DNA of 64,000 nucleotides from Photobacterium sanctipauli (lineage in GTDB: Bacteria > Pseudomonadota > Gammaproteobacteria > Enterobacterales > Vibrionaceae). The notes below the pieces were generated by a model. It saw only the letters and a list, made by a program, of their open reading frames with translations. It was not told the origin of the DNA and did no database searches. Numbering within the stretch: position 1 is the stretch's first letter; each line of letters starts with the position of its first letter. The DNA lies in contig NZ_PYMA01000017.1 in assembly GCF_003026495.1 (NCBI RefSeq), forward strand, positions 1-64,000, given 5' to 3'. The position numbers were made by a program, and so were the translations under genes. Shown here in pieces: positions 35,882 through 46,910 of this stretch.

Positions 35882-38749
35882 CTAACGGTTCTCATTCGCT
35901 TCTGGCTCAAGGTGCTGCTGCCATATCGCCTGCACTGCGGTACGTTCATCGGCAAATGCTGCCTCACTCACATAGGCCGACAGCCCAAGTAAATTCAAGC
36001 GGTGGATTTCATCGCGCATCGAGCAATAGGCCTGCTTGAGCATTGTCGCCTGCGACATATCTAAGATCTCGTAATCGGCCATCGTGTCAAACAAACGAAC
36101 ATTGTCAGACCAACGGGTCAATGCCTGCTCATCTTTGGCGAAGTTCAACACCAAATACTGGGCTAAAAACTCAATGTCGGTGATCCCGCCCTTGTCCTGC
36201 TTGAGGCCGAACATGCCGGCTTTCTTGCTACCCAGGTGCTCCCGCATTTTATGCCGCATCTCGACCACCTCGGTGCGCAGTTTTGCCTGCTCGCGAGGCT
36301 GCATCAATATCTGTTCGCGTGTTACTTTGAAAGCCTGTTGCAATGGCTGATCGCCATAAATCATCCGTGCCCTAACCAGCGCTTGGTGCTCCCAAGTCCA
36401 GGCTTCTTTCTGCTGATAGTCTGCAAAGGCTTCCATGGTACTGACCAGCAAACCCGAAGCACCGGATGGACGCAGACGGACATCGACCTCATACAGTACC
36501 CCTGACGCGGTTCGGGTCGAAAATAAGTGGACAATACGCTGCGCCAAGCGCAGGTAGAACTGCCTACCGTCAATCTCCTTGCGGCCATTGGTGTACACAT
36601 TGTCTGGGCAATCATGAAGGAAAACCAAGTCTAAGTCAGAGCCGTACCCCAGTTCCCAACCGCCGACCTTGCCATAGCCAAGCACGCCAAATCCCTTGCC
36701 GTCGCGATCGACCAAGTGGCTTGGCTCGCCATATTTTTCAACCATTTGCAGCCAAGCCTGGTTGACCACCGCAGCCACAATCGATTCGGATAGGTAAGTC
36801 AGGTGATCGCTGACCTTCATCAGCGGTAGTGCCCCCGCGATATCAGCGGCGGCAATACGCAACAACTGCGTTTGCTTGAACTGGCGAATCGCCTCCATTT
36901 GCTGTTCCATATCCTCTTCCGGAATACGGGCTAGGAACTCACGCAGCTCATCGCCATAGCTTTGCAGCGGTGTTGGGTTATAAAGATGCTGCGGATCGAG
37001 TAACTCATCGAGCAGAATAGGGTATTGGGCCAACTGCCCCGCCACCATCGGGCTGGCAGCGCAAAGGCGGATCAACTGCTCCAGCGCCGCAGGGTGTTCA
37101 CTCAGTAGTTCAAGGTAGGTTGTGCGGGTTGCTATCCTGACAATCAGCTTGCTGACCCGTTCAAGGACTTGGGCGGCATCGCTACGGGGGACAATCAACG
37201 CCAGCACTTCTGGCATCAGCTTAGCCAGCACTTCCCGCCCGCGAGGGCCGAGGGTACGCTTCGATAGCTCCGCCTTCATCGTGGTCAGAATATCAACTTG
37301 TTGCTGGGCATCTTGTGCCTCAAGCTCTTGCAGCACTGCCAGTACGACCTCGGGATCCTTAATCATCGCCCAAATTTCATGGTACTGGGCTGCGACTTCA
37401 TTTGGCTTTTCGTCTTCTTCGGTACCGATAATGTCATCAAACACTGCATGGATCGCAGCCATATGCTGAGAGGTGGCGACAAGTAGCTCGTCCCAACTCG
37501 CAAAATTCATAGCCGATGCCAAGCGGCACTGATCCAGCGGTTTATCTGGTAGGGTCTGGGTTTGCTTATCATCAATCGCCTGAAGCAGATTTTCTAATCG
37601 TCTCAGGAAACAATAGCCTTGCTCTAGGGAGTCAACCTGCTCGGGTGGAAGTAGCCCTTGCTCACTTATCGCCTCGAGGGTTTCCAGCAGCCCACGCCCG
37701 CGCAAGTTCGGGGTTCGGCCACCACGGATCAGCTGGAAAGATTGGGCGATAAACTCCACCTCCCGGATCCCGCCCGCCCCAAGCTTGATGTTCTTGGTGA
37801 GGCCACGGCGGCGTACCTCGCTGCTGATCATCGATTTCATCCGGCGCAGGGCCTGGATCGCGCTAAAATCGATATAGCGGCGGAAAACAAACGGGCGCAG
37901 CATCTGGCGCAACTCTTGGTACTGGCTAAAACTTTCACGCCCCATCACCCGGGCTTTGATCATGGCATAACGCTCCCAGTCCCGGCCTTGCTCTTGGTAG
38001 TAATCTTCCAGAGCCGCGTAGCTCATCACGAGCGGTCCGCTATCACCAAAGGGGCGCAAGCGCATGTCGACCCGATAGCAGAAGCCATCGAACGTTTGCT
38101 GATCCAACGCCTTGATCAGACGCTGACCAAGCCGGGTAAAAAACTGTGCATTGGCCAGGCTGCGGCGACCACCTTGGGTTTCACCGTTCTCGGGATAAGT
38201 GAAGATAAGATCGATATCGGAAGAGAAGTTGAGCTCGCCGCCACCCAGCTTGCCCATGCCAAGGATCAGCATCGGCTGCGGTTCACCGGCCGCATTGGTG
38301 GGCGTACCCCACTCTTTGCAGCTTTGGGCATAAAGCCAATTATAAGCCTCCATAATGATGGCTTCTGCCAGCATCGACAGGTGCTCAAGGCTACTTTGCA
38401 AGGGAATAGTGCCCGCAAAGTCATGGCTTGCAATCCAAGTCATTTCCCGATGCCGGAAACGACGTAGAATACGCATCAAGCTATTTTCATCCGTTGCCAC
38501 CGCTAGCTCGCCAGACAAGGCATCGCGATAGCTTTCACTGCGGGACTCATCTTCCATATGCTCAGCCAGCCAAGGCAGTAATGAAGCATCACGCACGATA
38601 GCCGAGGTAATGAAATCACTGTGCCCCAATACCTGCTGCAGAGCATCCAACTGTTGCTGCGGCCATGCCGCGACTGCCTCGGGCTGAGACTGCGCCACTT
38701 TTTCCCATGCTTTGTCTGCCGCAGATTGAATCATGTCTTGCTGGCTCAT
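35882..38749 (-). CDS. glnE: glutamine synthetase adenylyltransferase/deadenylase
   Basis: 955 residues. Adds and removes AMP on glutamine synthetase in response to PII. Two nucleotidyltransferase domains, each with the metal motif: [15 protein letters not shown] (N-terminal, deadenylylating, about 170-185) and [14 protein letters not shown] (C-terminal, adenylylating, about 695-710). Start ATG 38749 follows AAGGAAG. 115 bases ahead of hldE on the same strand. Confidence 0.97.
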   Translation of the reverse strand: MSQQDMIQSAADKAWEKVAQSQPEAVAAWPQQQLDALQQVLGHSDFITSAIVRDASLLPWLAEHMEDESRSESYRDALSGELAVATDENSLMRILRRFRHREMTWIASHDFAGTIPLQSSLEHLSMLAEAIIMEAYNWLYAQSCKEWGTPTNAAGEPQPMLILGMGKLGGGELNFSSDIDLIFTYPENGETQGGRRSLANAQFFTRLGQRLIKALDQQTFDGFCYRVDMRLRPFGDSGPLVMSYAALEDYYQEQGRDWERYAMIKARVMGRESFSQYQELRQMLRPFVFRRYIDFSAIQALRRMKSMISSEVRRRGLTKNIKLGAGGIREVEFIAQSFQLIRGGRTPNLRGRGLLETLEAISEQGLLPPEQVDSLEQGYCFLRRLENLLQAIDDKQTQTLPDKPLDQCRLASAMNFASWDELLVATSQHMAAIHAVFDDIIGTEEDEKPNEVAAQYHEIWAMIKDPEVVLAVLQELEAQDAQQQVDILTTMKAELSKRTLGPRGREVLAKLMPEVLALIVPRSDAAQVLERVSKLIVRIATRTTYLELLSEHPAALEQLIRLCAASPMVAGQLAQYPILLDELLDPQHLYNPTPLQSYGDELREFLARIPEEDMEQQMEAIRQFKQTQLLRIAAADIAGALPLMKVSDHLTYLSESIVAAVVNQAWLQMVEKYGEPSHLVDRDGKGFGVLGYGKVGGWELGYGSDLDLVFLHDCPDNVYTNGRKEIDGRQFYLRLAQRIVHLFSTRTASGVLYEVDVRLRPSGASGLLVSTMEAFADYQQKEAWTWEHQALVRARMIYGDQPLQQAFKVTREQILMQPREQAKLRTEVVEMRHKMREHLGSKKAGMFGLKQDKGGITDIEFLAQYLVLNFAKDEQALTRWSDNVRLFDTMADYEILDMSQATMLKQAYCSMRDEIHRLNLLGLSAYVSEAAFADERTAVQAIWQQHLEPEANENR

Positions 38750-38807
38750 AGTGCTTCCTTTTGCTATTACCTGTCTGGCTGGGCTTTTTGTGATCCCCAA
38801 GATAGCA

Positions 38808-38832
38808 CAACGCCCGCATATTGCGGGCGTTG
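38808..38832. terminator. inverted repeat between chemoreceptor gene and glnE
   Basis: CAACGCCCGCA, TAT, TGCGGGCGTTG: perfect 11-bp stem. No U run follows on the minus strand, so it is a weak or Rho-aided terminator, or an mRNA-stabilising hairpin at the end of the chemoreceptor message. Confidence 0.5.
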
Positions 38833-38860
38833 AAGTGATGATTTGTTATCCCAATAACGC

Positions 38861-40462
38861 TTACACCGTAAAGGCTTGGATCTTGCCTTCCAGCTCCGTG
38901 GCATGGCCTTGCATCACGTCCGATGTTTCCGACAATTCGCTCACCACCACCACCGAGGCTTCAACCAACTCACGCACATTGGTCAGGTTCTGGTTCATTT
39001 CATCGGCGACAGCCGATTGCTGCTCAGCTGCCGATGCAATCTGGAAGTTCATGTCGTTGATCAACTTCACCTGATCCACGATCTTATCCAGCTCGCCGCC
39101 GGCATTGGTGACCAGCTCAACCCCTTCGGCCGCTTCAACCACGCTCTGCTCCATCAAATCGACCGCTTGGTTGGCACTGTTTTGCAACTGCGAAATCATT
39201 TCCTGGATCTCGACCGTGGCCGTTTGCGTACGTTGCGCAAGGTTGCGAACCTCATCGGCCACCACGGCAAAACCGCGCCCGGCATCGCCAGCACGTGCCG
39301 CTTCAATGGCTGCGTTCAATGCCAGCAAGTTGGTCTGCTCCGAAATGCTCTGGATAGTCACAATCACGCTGCCAATCTGCTCAACCCTTTCTTCCACTTG
39401 GTTCACCGCATTGGCTGATTGGCTAATGTCTTGTGACAGCTGATTAATCGTGCCGATAGTTTGGGTGACAAACTGCTGACCTTGCAACGCCTGCTCTGAA
39501 GTGCCCTCTGTCGCGCTGGATGCTTCGCGGGCATGGTCGGCCACGGTTTGAACCGTTGAGCTCATTTCACTCATTGCCGAGGCCAACTGATCGATCTCGT
39601 TGAACTCTTCCTGTGCCGATTCCTTGGTTTCCACCATGCTAATCGACATCACTTCAGCCAACCCGGACAACTCACCGGAAGCATCGCGTTGATTGCAAAT
39701 GACATCACGCAACTGGAGGCGGGTCTTCTCCAGCTCTTGTGCCAATTCGCCATATTCATCACGGCAATCCATCTCGATAGGCTGCGACAAATCGCGGGCA
39801 GCCAAGCGCTGGATATTATCAGCTAGGTAGCGTGTCTGACGCAACATGACACTGGAGCCTCCCAGCAAAATCACCACAAAAGCGATGATCATCAAAGCGG
39901 TCTGCCACGCAACCTGAACCAAATAGCTTTGGTAATAGGCCTCTGCTTCTGACGCGGGTTGGGACGCCACCACTACCCAGTTTTGCGCAGGTACATTCAC
40001 GGCATATTCAAACCGGGTTTGGTTATCAAGCACCAAGCTCTCGCTACCGCTGAACTGCTGCAGCACCTGGCTTAACTCACCACGCTCATCAACCTTACCG
40101 GCCAATGCGTTGAGCGAGGTTGCCCTTGGATGGCCGAACACCTTGCCACTATCGCGCTCAACCAGGTAGATGTAGGACCCCTGGTTCATGGTCGCCGCCT
40201 GAGCCGCAATCAATGCTTCGGCTTTTGCCGCCGTTTGATTGCCACCGGCCATCAACTCAGTCAGCATTGCCGCACTTGATTGCGCTTGCTCTTGCGCCCT
40301 ACCTTTCTGAATCTCGACCACCGAAAGATAGAATGTATTTGCATCCCATAACTGCTTGCCAATCAGCAACAAGGTACTAAATACCATTAGTAGTACTAAC
40401 TTAGGTACCAAGCGGATATTGGTTAATCTTTTCTCCCACGGCTTGAAAACCATTTTGGTCAT
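38861..40462 (-). CDS. methyl-accepting chemotaxis protein
   Basis: 533 residues. One membrane segment at about 20-40, a periplasmic sensor of about 130 residues resembling a single Cache domain ([27 protein letters not shown]), a second segment at about 183-205, HAMP at about 207-260 and the signalling domain with the hairpin tip [18 protein letters not shown] (about 378-395). The ligand is unknown. Start ATG follows GGAG. Not linked to other chemotaxis genes here. Confidence 0.94.
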   Translation of the reverse strand: MTKMVFKPWEKRLTNIRLVPKLVLLMVFSTLLLIGKQLWDANTFYLSVVEIQKGRAQEQAQSSAAMLTELMAGGNQTAAKAEALIAAQAATMNQGSYIYLVERDSGKVFGHPRATSLNALAGKVDERGELSQVLQQFSGSESLVLDNQTRFEYAVNVPAQNWVVVASQPASEAEAYYQSYLVQVAWQTALMIIAFVVILLGGSSVMLRQTRYLADNIQRLAARDLSQPIEMDCRDEYGELAQELEKTRLQLRDVICNQRDASGELSGLAEVMSISMVETKESAQEEFNEIDQLASAMSEMSSTVQTVADHAREASSATEGTSEQALQGQQFVTQTIGTINQLSQDISQSANAVNQVEERVEQIGSVIVTIQSISEQTNLLALNAAIEAARAGDAGRGFAVVADEVRNLAQRTQTATVEIQEMISQLQNSANQAVDLMEQSVVEAAEGVELVTNAGGELDKIVDQVKLINDMNFQIASAAEQQSAVADEMNQNLTNVRELVEASVVVVSELSETSDVMQGHATELEGKIQAFTV

Positions 40463-40565
40463 GTGGAATCTCCATATATTCTATTACTGCCCGCCATCAT
40501 TATCGGAATAGTCATTTGACGCGGGCAAGGGGAAGGTGCTGACGTTTTATCTCAACGCATGACTG

Positions 40566-41417
40566 TTGAGCGATTTATTTTACACCCCGAAACAACACCG
40601 CCTATTGTATAGACCAACCAGGGATTTCAGAAATCGAATGATAAAAAAGATCGATGACGTCAAACATGAACTAAATCCAATGAGCCTAATGTCGCTTGTT
40701 TTGTCGTTTCTATCACTGACCATTGTCACCTGCATGATTTTTATCAACAAAGCGAGCAATGCCTATACCCTGCTGCTTGGCATCGATACATTTATCTGCC
40801 TTATATTTTGGTGCCAGCTGTTGACTGATCTCTTTCGCAGCCAAGAAAAAATCCAATACCTCAAACGCCACTGGCCGGATTTTCTCGCCAGCCTTCCCAT
40901 CATCGAGCAAGTCCGTTTTGCCCGGTTAATCCAAGTATTTCGGGTGGTGCGCTTGCTTCGCTCAAGCCAGCAAATCCTTGAGCAGTTGCGCCGCAACCGG
41001 CGTGAAGCCACGTTGGCTTCGATCTTTTTGTTATTGACCATTTTGGTATCCGTCGGCTCTGCCATGATGCTCATCTTGGAGGGGAATGTCGCCGAGTCGA
41101 ACATCAAAGATCCGGCCGATGCCTTGTGGTGGGTGTTCGTCACCATTTCAACCGTGGGTTATGGTGATCATTACCCAGTGACACTGCTCGGAAAAATGCT
41201 GGCAGCACTGATCATTATTTGCGGTGTCGGGCTATTTGGTATGGTGGCAGGCTTGGTCAGTAACTTTATTTCCGACCCTAACCACCAGCAGGAAAAAGAC
41301 GAGCAAAAGCGCGAGCAAGAATGGCAGATGATGCTAAACAACCAGCAACGCTTGCTGGAAAAACTCGATAGCCTGGAGCGGCAGCTGGCTCGGCAACACA
41401 AGAAAGAAAAGCCCTAG
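40566..41417 (+). CDS. voltage-gated-type potassium channel
   Basis: 283 residues. Four-segment voltage-sensor-like part (about 40-150) with an Arg-rich S4 (RFARLIQVFRVVRLLR), then two pore segments around the selectivity filter TVGYGD (about 201-206). The C-terminus is a 40-residue charged coiled-coil tail; no RCK/TrkA-N domain, unlike E. coli Kch. Start is uncertain: TTG 40566 opens the longest frame, but ATG 40638 is nearer the first conserved region; neither has a good ribosome site. Confidence 0.85.
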   Translation: MSDLFYTPKQHRLLYRPTRDFRNRMIKKIDDVKHELNPMSLMSLVLSFLSLTIVTCMIFINKASNAYTLLLGIDTFICLIFWCQLLTDLFRSQEKIQYLKRHWPDFLASLPIIEQVRFARLIQVFRVVRLLRSSQQILEQLRRNRREATLASIFLLLTILVSVGSAMMLILEGNVAESNIKDPADALWWVFVTISTVGYGDHYPVTLLGKMLAALIIICGVGLFGMVAGLVSNFISDPNHQQEKDEQKREQEWQMMLNNQQRLLEKLDSLERQLARQHKKEKP

Positions 41418-41457
41418 AGATAAACGCTTGCCAAGCCTTGCACCGGCACTGAAAACA

Positions 41458-41483
41458 AAATGCCCAGCAAAAGCCGGGCATTT
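41458..41483 (-). terminator. terminator after ygiF
   Basis: Minus strand: AAATGCCC, GGCTTTTGCT, GGGCATTT followed by TGTTTTC. Convergent potassium-channel gene ends nearby. Confidence 0.7.
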
Positions 41484-41505
41484 AACAACGAATGTTTAGC
41501 GAAGC

Positions 41506-43023
41506 TTATGGCCAGTACGGCAACAGCTCGATACCCATTTGGCGAGTCTGATCCATGGCATGGATCAGCGACTCCTCCTTACGGGTTAGCCACTTTTCAA
41601 GTTGGCGACGATCTTCTTCATCTTCCTGCCCAGCCACCAAAGCATGGATCGGCTCAAGCTGACGCAAGTCTTCTATCCCACGCAACAAATCAAGCCAAGG
41701 CATCCGAAATACCCGACGTTTCTCGGCATCATAGAGGGCGGCAAAACTAAGCCCGCTGGTGAGGTTGCGCACCAGTCTTGGCTGCTGATCAAGGTAATCG
41801 ATACGATTAAGCTGGCGCTCTGCCGGGAAGACATCCACCAGCTCCTGCCATGAACGCGACAAGGTGCTGTCAGAGAAGGCTTTGATCCCACCGGCAAGCC
41901 GGCTGCGCGACTTGTCATCTAGGAACGGCTGCCAACCTCGGCTTAAAATCCAACGGCTCAAATCAAGTAGCAAGCCGCAATAACGCGCGGATTCAAGTAG
42001 TTCCAAAATTTCTTGCGTGTCGGGAAGCTCAGATTGACGCAACTCAAGCTGCTTCATCAGTTCCTTGCGGGCATTCAGCTTCTTCAAGGCATGACCTTTT
42101 TCCGCTAACAACGCATCAATACTTGCCGCTTCGTCCAACCAATCGAGCTCGCCTTCGAGCCATTGAAGCTCTTGGCGTAGCAAGGCACTGGCACGACGCG
42201 GGATCATCCCGCCGAAAATCACCAGCGTTTGACGAATTAACCCCAAGGCCTGGAAGATTTGTTCCAGCGCCGCTGGCTCTTGGCGCTCCGAGAAAATCTG
42301 CTCATGGTAGTGCCAATGGCCCAGGGCATGCTCCAAGGTTTTAACGAATACCGCCTCGACACTTTCGTCTTCTGTCACCGGCACAAATTCCAACGGCTTC
42401 ACGGCATCGCCCTGGTAATCCGCCGCAAGACGATAGCCACGGGCCGCCTTGCTTAGGTTGCCAAGTCGCATGCCGCCATCGGCACAAAGTTCGCGGGCAA
42501 GAGTAAAGAGTGCATCCGTCTGGCCTGACTTCAGCTCAAGCTCGACTTCACAAATCGGGGTGGTTTTTCCGTTAGCGCTGACGTCACCTTGGTCAAAAGC
42601 CAGTTCAACCTGGCTACCGTCAGGCATGGCAATCAACCATTGCTGACGTTCGAAATCAGTAGAGAACAACGGGGAAAGTTGTTGCTGGACTTGCTCGACG
42701 TCAAAGCCCTCAGGCCAGGCATCAGCCGGGTGCAAAGCCAAATTAGGCTCTGTACTGGTTGTCTCAGCATTGTATTCAGGGCGTTGGTGCAATCCGGCAA
42801 CCACGCGTCCTGCTGTCTTTAATGTTTGAACAAACACATCATCAAAACGACGGACCCGAAGGCCGATATCGTGCTGGCGAAGAATTTGGTCTGGGGTGTC
42901 GAAGTAGACATTGCCTAACTTGCGACTACTTTGCTGCAGAATTTTCGCTTCAGCGATTTTGTGTAGCAATTGACTCGAAAATTCTGGTGAGACGAAAAAC
43001 TTCAGTTCTATCTCGGTTTCCAT
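41506..43023 (-). CDS. ygiF: CYTH-CHAD inorganic triphosphatase
   Basis: 505 residues. N-terminal CYTH tunnel domain (opening METEIELKF, the ExExK motif) hydrolyses tripolyphosphate in E. coli YgiF. The C-terminal half is a CHAD helical domain with conserved His and Arg positions, thought to bind polyphosphate. Start ATG 43023 because METEIE is the family N-terminus; the open frame extends 19 codons further. Genomic link ygiF-glnE-hldE kept, with a chemoreceptor and channel inserted. Confidence 0.93.
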   Translation of the reverse strand: METEIELKFFVSPEFSSQLLHKIAEAKILQQSSRKLGNVYFDTPDQILRQHDIGLRVRRFDDVFVQTLKTAGRVVAGLHQRPEYNAETTSTEPNLALHPADAWPEGFDVEQVQQQLSPLFSTDFERQQWLIAMPDGSQVELAFDQGDVSANGKTTPICEVELELKSGQTDALFTLARELCADGGMRLGNLSKAARGYRLAADYQGDAVKPLEFVPVTEDESVEAVFVKTLEHALGHWHYHEQIFSERQEPAALEQIFQALGLIRQTLVIFGGMIPRRASALLRQELQWLEGELDWLDEAASIDALLAEKGHALKKLNARKELMKQLELRQSELPDTQEILELLESARYCGLLLDLSRWILSRGWQPFLDDKSRSRLAGGIKAFSDSTLSRSWQELVDVFPAERQLNRIDYLDQQPRLVRNLTSGLSFAALYDAEKRRVFRMPWLDLLRGIEDLRQLEPIHALVAGQEDEEDRRQLEKWLTRKEESLIHAMDQTRQMGIELLPYWP

Positions 43024-43207
43024 AGTTATACCTATAAACAGTGGCAACCAAAGGATATTGGCAATTGCGCTTAGGGGCAAGCACGAAATATCAACAAAAC
43101 CTTGATCGAAATTAGTTCCCCTATACTTACTTATGCGTTACCATGCGCGCCTTAATGACCATCGCTCAAGAATTAGCCATTTAAGGCACTTTCTAGGTTA
43201 TTCGGCT

Positions 43208-43888
43208 ATGCCAGTAAATACTATTATGGGGCTATTTGCTAAGTCCCCAATCAAACCGCTGCAACGTCATGTTACTCGCGTAAATGAGTGTTGCGAACTG
43301 CTTGTTCCTTTCTTCGAAGCCTGTAAGGCGGGTGATTGGGATAAAGCATCGACCTTACGTGAGCAAATCTCGCAGCTTGAAAAAGATGCGGATGTGCTAA
43401 AGCGTGAGATCCGTCTAAAACTTCCTCGTGGCCTATTCATGCCAGTCGATCGTACTGACATGCTTGGTCTACTTACCCAGCAGGATAAGCTTGCTAACCT
43501 GTCGAAAGACATTGCAGGTCGTGTCTTGGGCCGCCAATTGCAAATTCCTTCCGAAATGTACCCTGATTTCATTGCATACGTTCAACGTTGTCTTGATGCT
43601 GCCAACCAGGCAAATCGCGTGATCAACGAACTGGACGAACTGCTAGAAACAGGTTTCAAAGGCAGGGAAGTGACGCTTGTTGCCGAGATGATCAACCAAC
43701 TGGACGTTATCGAAGACGATACCGACAGTATGCAGATCCAACTTCGTCAACAACTTATGTCTATCGAAGACCAATACAGTCCGGTAGATGTCATGTTCCT
43801 GTACAAGATCCTAGAGTGGGTTGGCGCTATTGCCGACCAGGCGCAACGCGTCGGCTCGCGACTTGAAATCATGCTATCGCGTTCTTAA
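43208..43888 (+). CDS. PhoU-like DUF47 (TIGR00153) protein paired with phosphate transporter
   Basis: 226 residues, all-helical, of the DUF47/TIGR00153 group related to PhoU. Opening PVNTIMGLFAKSP and the repeated helical core with LREQISQLEKDAD and LDVIEDDTDSMQ (Asp/Glu metal-type clusters). These proteins are found next to Pit transporters and are thought to regulate them. Start ATG 43208 chosen by family N-terminus; an upstream ATG (43133) would add 25 residues. 31 bases before pit. Confidence 0.9.
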   Translation: MPVNTIMGLFAKSPIKPLQRHVTRVNECCELLVPFFEACKAGDWDKASTLREQISQLEKDADVLKREIRLKLPRGLFMPVDRTDMLGLLTQQDKLANLSKDIAGRVLGRQLQIPSEMYPDFIAYVQRCLDAANQANRVINELDELLETGFKGREVTLVAEMINQLDVIEDDTDSMQIQLRQQLMSIEDQYSPVDVMFLYKILEWVGAIADQAQRVGSRLEIMLSRS

Positions 43889-43919
43889 TGCGAAAAATGA
43901 AATAAAACAAGGTTTTACA

Positions 43920-45188
43920 ATGGAAATCCTGGCTAACTACGGCACCATGATTATTTTGGTGGCGGCTTTCTTTGGTTTTTTAATGGCTGTTGGTATTGGT
44001 GCAAACGATGTTGCCAATGCTATGGGTACCTCTGTTGGCTCTAAAGCGCTAACAGTTAAGCAAGCGATCATCATCGCGATGATCTTCGAATTTGCCGGTG
44101 CTTACCTAGCCGGTGGTGAAGTAACAGATACCATCCGTAAGGGGGTTATCGAAACATCACTATATGCCGCCAATCCAGAAGTCCTAGTGTACGGTATGAT
44201 GTCAGCGCTACTTGCTGCAGGTACCTGGCTGCTGGTTGCGTCCTTTATGGGCTGGCCGGTTTCAACCACTCATTCGATTATCGGTGCTATCATCGGTTTC
44301 GCCTGTGTTTCTGTCGGCCCTGAAGCGGTTGACTGGAGCTCAGTTCAAGGCATCGTCGGCAGTTGGTTGATCACGCCATTTATCTCTGGTTTGTTTGCCT
44401 ACGCTATCTTTATCAGTGCCCAGCGTCTGATCTTCGATACAGACAACCCACTGGTAAACGCAAAACGATTCGTTCCGGTTTACATGTTTATCACTGCGAT
44501 GGTCATCGCTCTTGTAACCATCAAAAAAGGCCTAAAACACGTTGGTCTGCACCTTTCAAGCGGTGAAGCTTGGGTCGCCTCTATCGTTGTTTCGTCTATT
44601 ATAATGGCCTTTGGTTACATTTATATTAATCGCAAGTACACCGATGATGGATCGTCTGTAGATAGCAATGGCTATGCAGGTGTTGAACGCGTATTTAGCT
44701 TACTGATGGTTGTCACTGCGTGTGCGATGGCATTTGCACACGGCTCTAACGACGTTGCCAATGCGATTGGCCCACTGTCTGCTGTTGTTTCAACAGTTGA
44801 AAACTTGGGTGAAATCGCAGCGAAAAGCTCCATCGCATGGTGGATCCTGCCACTGGGTGGTTTTGGTATCGTTGTTGGTCTTGCAACCCTTGGCCACAAA
44901 GTAATGGCAACCGTGGGGACCGGTATTACCGAACTTACGCCAAGCCGTGGTTTTGCCGCTCAGCTAGCAACAGCCTCAACCGTTGTTCTAGCATCTGGTA
45001 CCGGCCTGCCAATCTCAACCACACAAACGCTTGTTGGTGCGGTATTGGGTGTTGGTTTTGCTCGTGGTATCGCGGCGCTTAACCTGGGTGTTGTTCGCAA
45101 CATCGTTGCCTCGTGGGTTGTCACCCTGCCAGCTGGTGCGCTGCTAGCAGTCATTTTCTTCTACGTAATGCAAGCGGTGTTTGGTTAA
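43920..45188 (+). CDS. pit: low-affinity inorganic phosphate transporter
   Basis: 422 residues, PiT (PHO-4) family. Two copies of the signature: GANDVANAMGTSVGSKALT (about 24-42) and HGSNDVANAIGPL (about 271-283), the inverted repeats that form the metal-phosphate path. About ten membrane segments. Imports phosphate with protons or sodium. Start ATG 43920 after AAGG; cotranscribed with the DUF47 gene. Confidence 0.94.
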   Translation: MEILANYGTMIILVAAFFGFLMAVGIGANDVANAMGTSVGSKALTVKQAIIIAMIFEFAGAYLAGGEVTDTIRKGVIETSLYAANPEVLVYGMMSALLAAGTWLLVASFMGWPVSTTHSIIGAIIGFACVSVGPEAVDWSSVQGIVGSWLITPFISGLFAYAIFISAQRLIFDTDNPLVNAKRFVPVYMFITAMVIALVTIKKGLKHVGLHLSSGEAWVASIVVSSIIMAFGYIYINRKYTDDGSSVDSNGYAGVERVFSLLMVVTACAMAFAHGSNDVANAIGPLSAVVSTVENLGEIAAKSSIAWWILPLGGFGIVVGLATLGHKVMATVGTGITELTPSRGFAAQLATASTVVLASGTGLPISTTQTLVGAVLGVGFARGIAALNLGVVRNIVASWVVTLPAGALLAVIFFYVMQAVFG

Positions 45189-45213
45189 ACACCGTCAAAG
45201 CGGGCTCAAGATC

Positions 45214-45244
45214 AAAAGAGGGAGGCGATGCCTCCCTCTTTTCT
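45214..45244 (+). terminator. terminator after pit
   Basis: AAAAGAGGGAGGC, GAT, GCCTCCCTCTTTT then CTT. Confidence 0.9.
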
Positions 45245-45317
45245 TGCACCCAACGCACAAAATTCTTAGACTTTGCCCCTTAGAGAAAAATCAGGCTCTC
45301 CCCCAAGGAATCTAATT

Positions 45318-45935
45318 GTGAAGCAGCTAATCAGCTTACTTATTTTAGCCTTCGCGGTAGTAACTCTACCTGCGAAAGCAGAGCAGACGCGTTATATCTC
45401 CGATGATCTGTTTACCTACATGCATAAAGGCCCAAGCACCCAATTCCGCATCATGGGCAGCGTGAACGCTGGCACCAAAGTCGTTTTGCTTGAGAGCAAC
45501 CGCGAAGCCGGCTTTAGCAAAATCACCGATAACCGTGGCCGCACCGGCTGGGTTAACTCTGATTTCATTTCAAGCCAGGTAGGTCTGAAAGAACGCGTAC
45601 CAGCCCTTGAAAAAGAGCTAACCGAAGTAAAAGCGTCTTTGGCTGAAGCCCAGCAGTCGGGTGATGAGAAAACAGCAAGCCTGCAGAACTCATTGGAAAT
45701 CCGCACCAAGCAGATCACCGAGCTGGAAACCCAAAACAGCAACCTGAATGAGCAGCTAATGTCCTCTCAAGCGGAAATCCGCGAACTACGCGCACAAATC
45801 GATACCCAAAAAGATGACCTGCTTATGAAGTGGTTCACTTACGGCGGTATGGTCGCTGGCGCAGGCTTGCTATTCGGCCTGATTCTGCCACACCTTATCC
45901 CGCGCCGCCGCAAGCGCAACAACGGCTGGGCATAA
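45318..45935 (+). CDS. ygiM: SH3-domain envelope protein YgiM (TIGR04211)
   Basis: 205 residues. Signal peptide (about 1-21, cut after AKA), a bacterial SH3 domain (about 24-85, with DNRGRTGWVNSDF), a coiled coil (about 95-165) and a C-terminal membrane anchor (about 173-195) followed by basic RRRKR. Function unknown; envelope location expected. Start is GTG 45318 after AAGGA; the open frame extends 15 codons upstream without support. In E. coli ygiM lies next to cca. Confidence 0.9.
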   Translation: MKQLISLLILAFAVVTLPAKAEQTRYISDDLFTYMHKGPSTQFRIMGSVNAGTKVVLLESNREAGFSKITDNRGRTGWVNSDFISSQVGLKERVPALEKELTEVKASLAEAQQSGDEKTASLQNSLEIRTKQITELETQNSNLNEQLMSSQAEIRELRAQIDTQKDDLLMKWFTYGGMVAGAGLLFGLILPHLIPRRRKRNNGWA

Positions 45936-46019
45936 CCCCACCCGCTTTGGATACAAAAATGGCAGTCCTTGTGGCTGCCATTTTTCTTTCCGGCGATTTA
46001 CCTTACCCTATCTAGCCGC

Positions 46020-46910
46020 TTACCACTCAGACAAAGCCGGCATGGCAATCAGGTAAGACTCGAAGTCAAATACCACTTGGCGTGGTTCAATCCGACGCAG
46101 CCTCACGCCAGGCGCTATCTCATCGCCTTCATAAGCTTCACGGCCATTGACCTTCACCCAGCGGCTATCAGCTATTGAGGAGTAGATATGGGCCTGGAAA
46201 TCCATGCTCGGCAGCCGGTCTTGCACCGACGCTGGCAACTCGCCGAATGCAATCGCTTCGATTGGGCTTTCGACAATTTGCTCGCGCTCCTGCTGGATCA
46301 ACCTTGGCAATGGCTCACCATCGCCAGTGGCCTCTATCGCCGAACGCAGCTGCTGGGCAATTTGCGGGGACAGCTCCGAGTAATCCAGCTGGGTCAAGTC
46401 CCAGCTATCTTCGATATCAGCGGTATTTCCGGCGCCATTTCCAACCTGGCTGCCTGGCGCTCCTTGATGCTCAGGGCTACCGGCAATAGGGCGCGACGAA
46501 GGATAGCGTGTTTGAGTGGCTGTTTGCTGAAATCGCGGCATGGGCTCAGTATACAGCTCAGGGTAGGCCAGCCGGGTGATCCCTTCAGGATAAACCACGG
46601 CAACAGCCGGCTCGAACGCTTCGGCCTCTTTCTCAACCGCTTGCGCTACCACAGTCTTGGCCTGGACGGGCTCAGCAGGAGCCGTTGCTATTGCCATCTC
46701 TTTTCCTGTAGAGGGAAGAGGTTCGCTGCCGCCAACAAGCACTTGGTATCCCAATACTCCTGCCACGGGCGCAACAGCCAACAACAAGGGGATCCCCCAC
46801 CGCCTTGCTGCTGGCTTAGCGTAAAGGGAGGTCGCTTTAAACTGGGGGGGAGGCGCAGCCTGTGGCTGCTTCGATTCTGATTGTGCCAGCGCTGACATTA
46901 ATTTCGACAT
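46020..46910 (-). CDS. gspB: general secretion pathway protein B
   Basis: 296 residues. Short cytoplasmic N-terminus, one membrane segment (about 37-57), a long Pro/Ala/Glu-rich linker and a C-terminal periplasmic GspB domain (about 215-296: WVKVNGREAYEGDEI). Works with GspA to help the type II secretin assemble through the peptidoglycan. Its ATG overlaps the gspA stop by one base. The type II secretion core genes are not in the window. Confidence 0.88.
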   Translation of the reverse strand: MSKLMSALAQSESKQPQAAPPPQFKATSLYAKPAARRWGIPLLLAVAPVAGVLGYQVLVGGSEPLPSTGKEMAIATAPAEPVQAKTVVAQAVEKEAEAFEPAVAVVYPEGITRLAYPELYTEPMPRFQQTATQTRYPSSRPIAGSPEHQGAPGSQVGNGAGNTADIEDSWDLTQLDYSELSPQIAQQLRSAIEATGDGEPLPRLIQQEREQIVESPIEAIAFGELPASVQDRLPSMDFQAHIYSSIADSRWVKVNGREAYEGDEIAPGVRLRRIEPRQVVFDFESYLIAMPALSEW

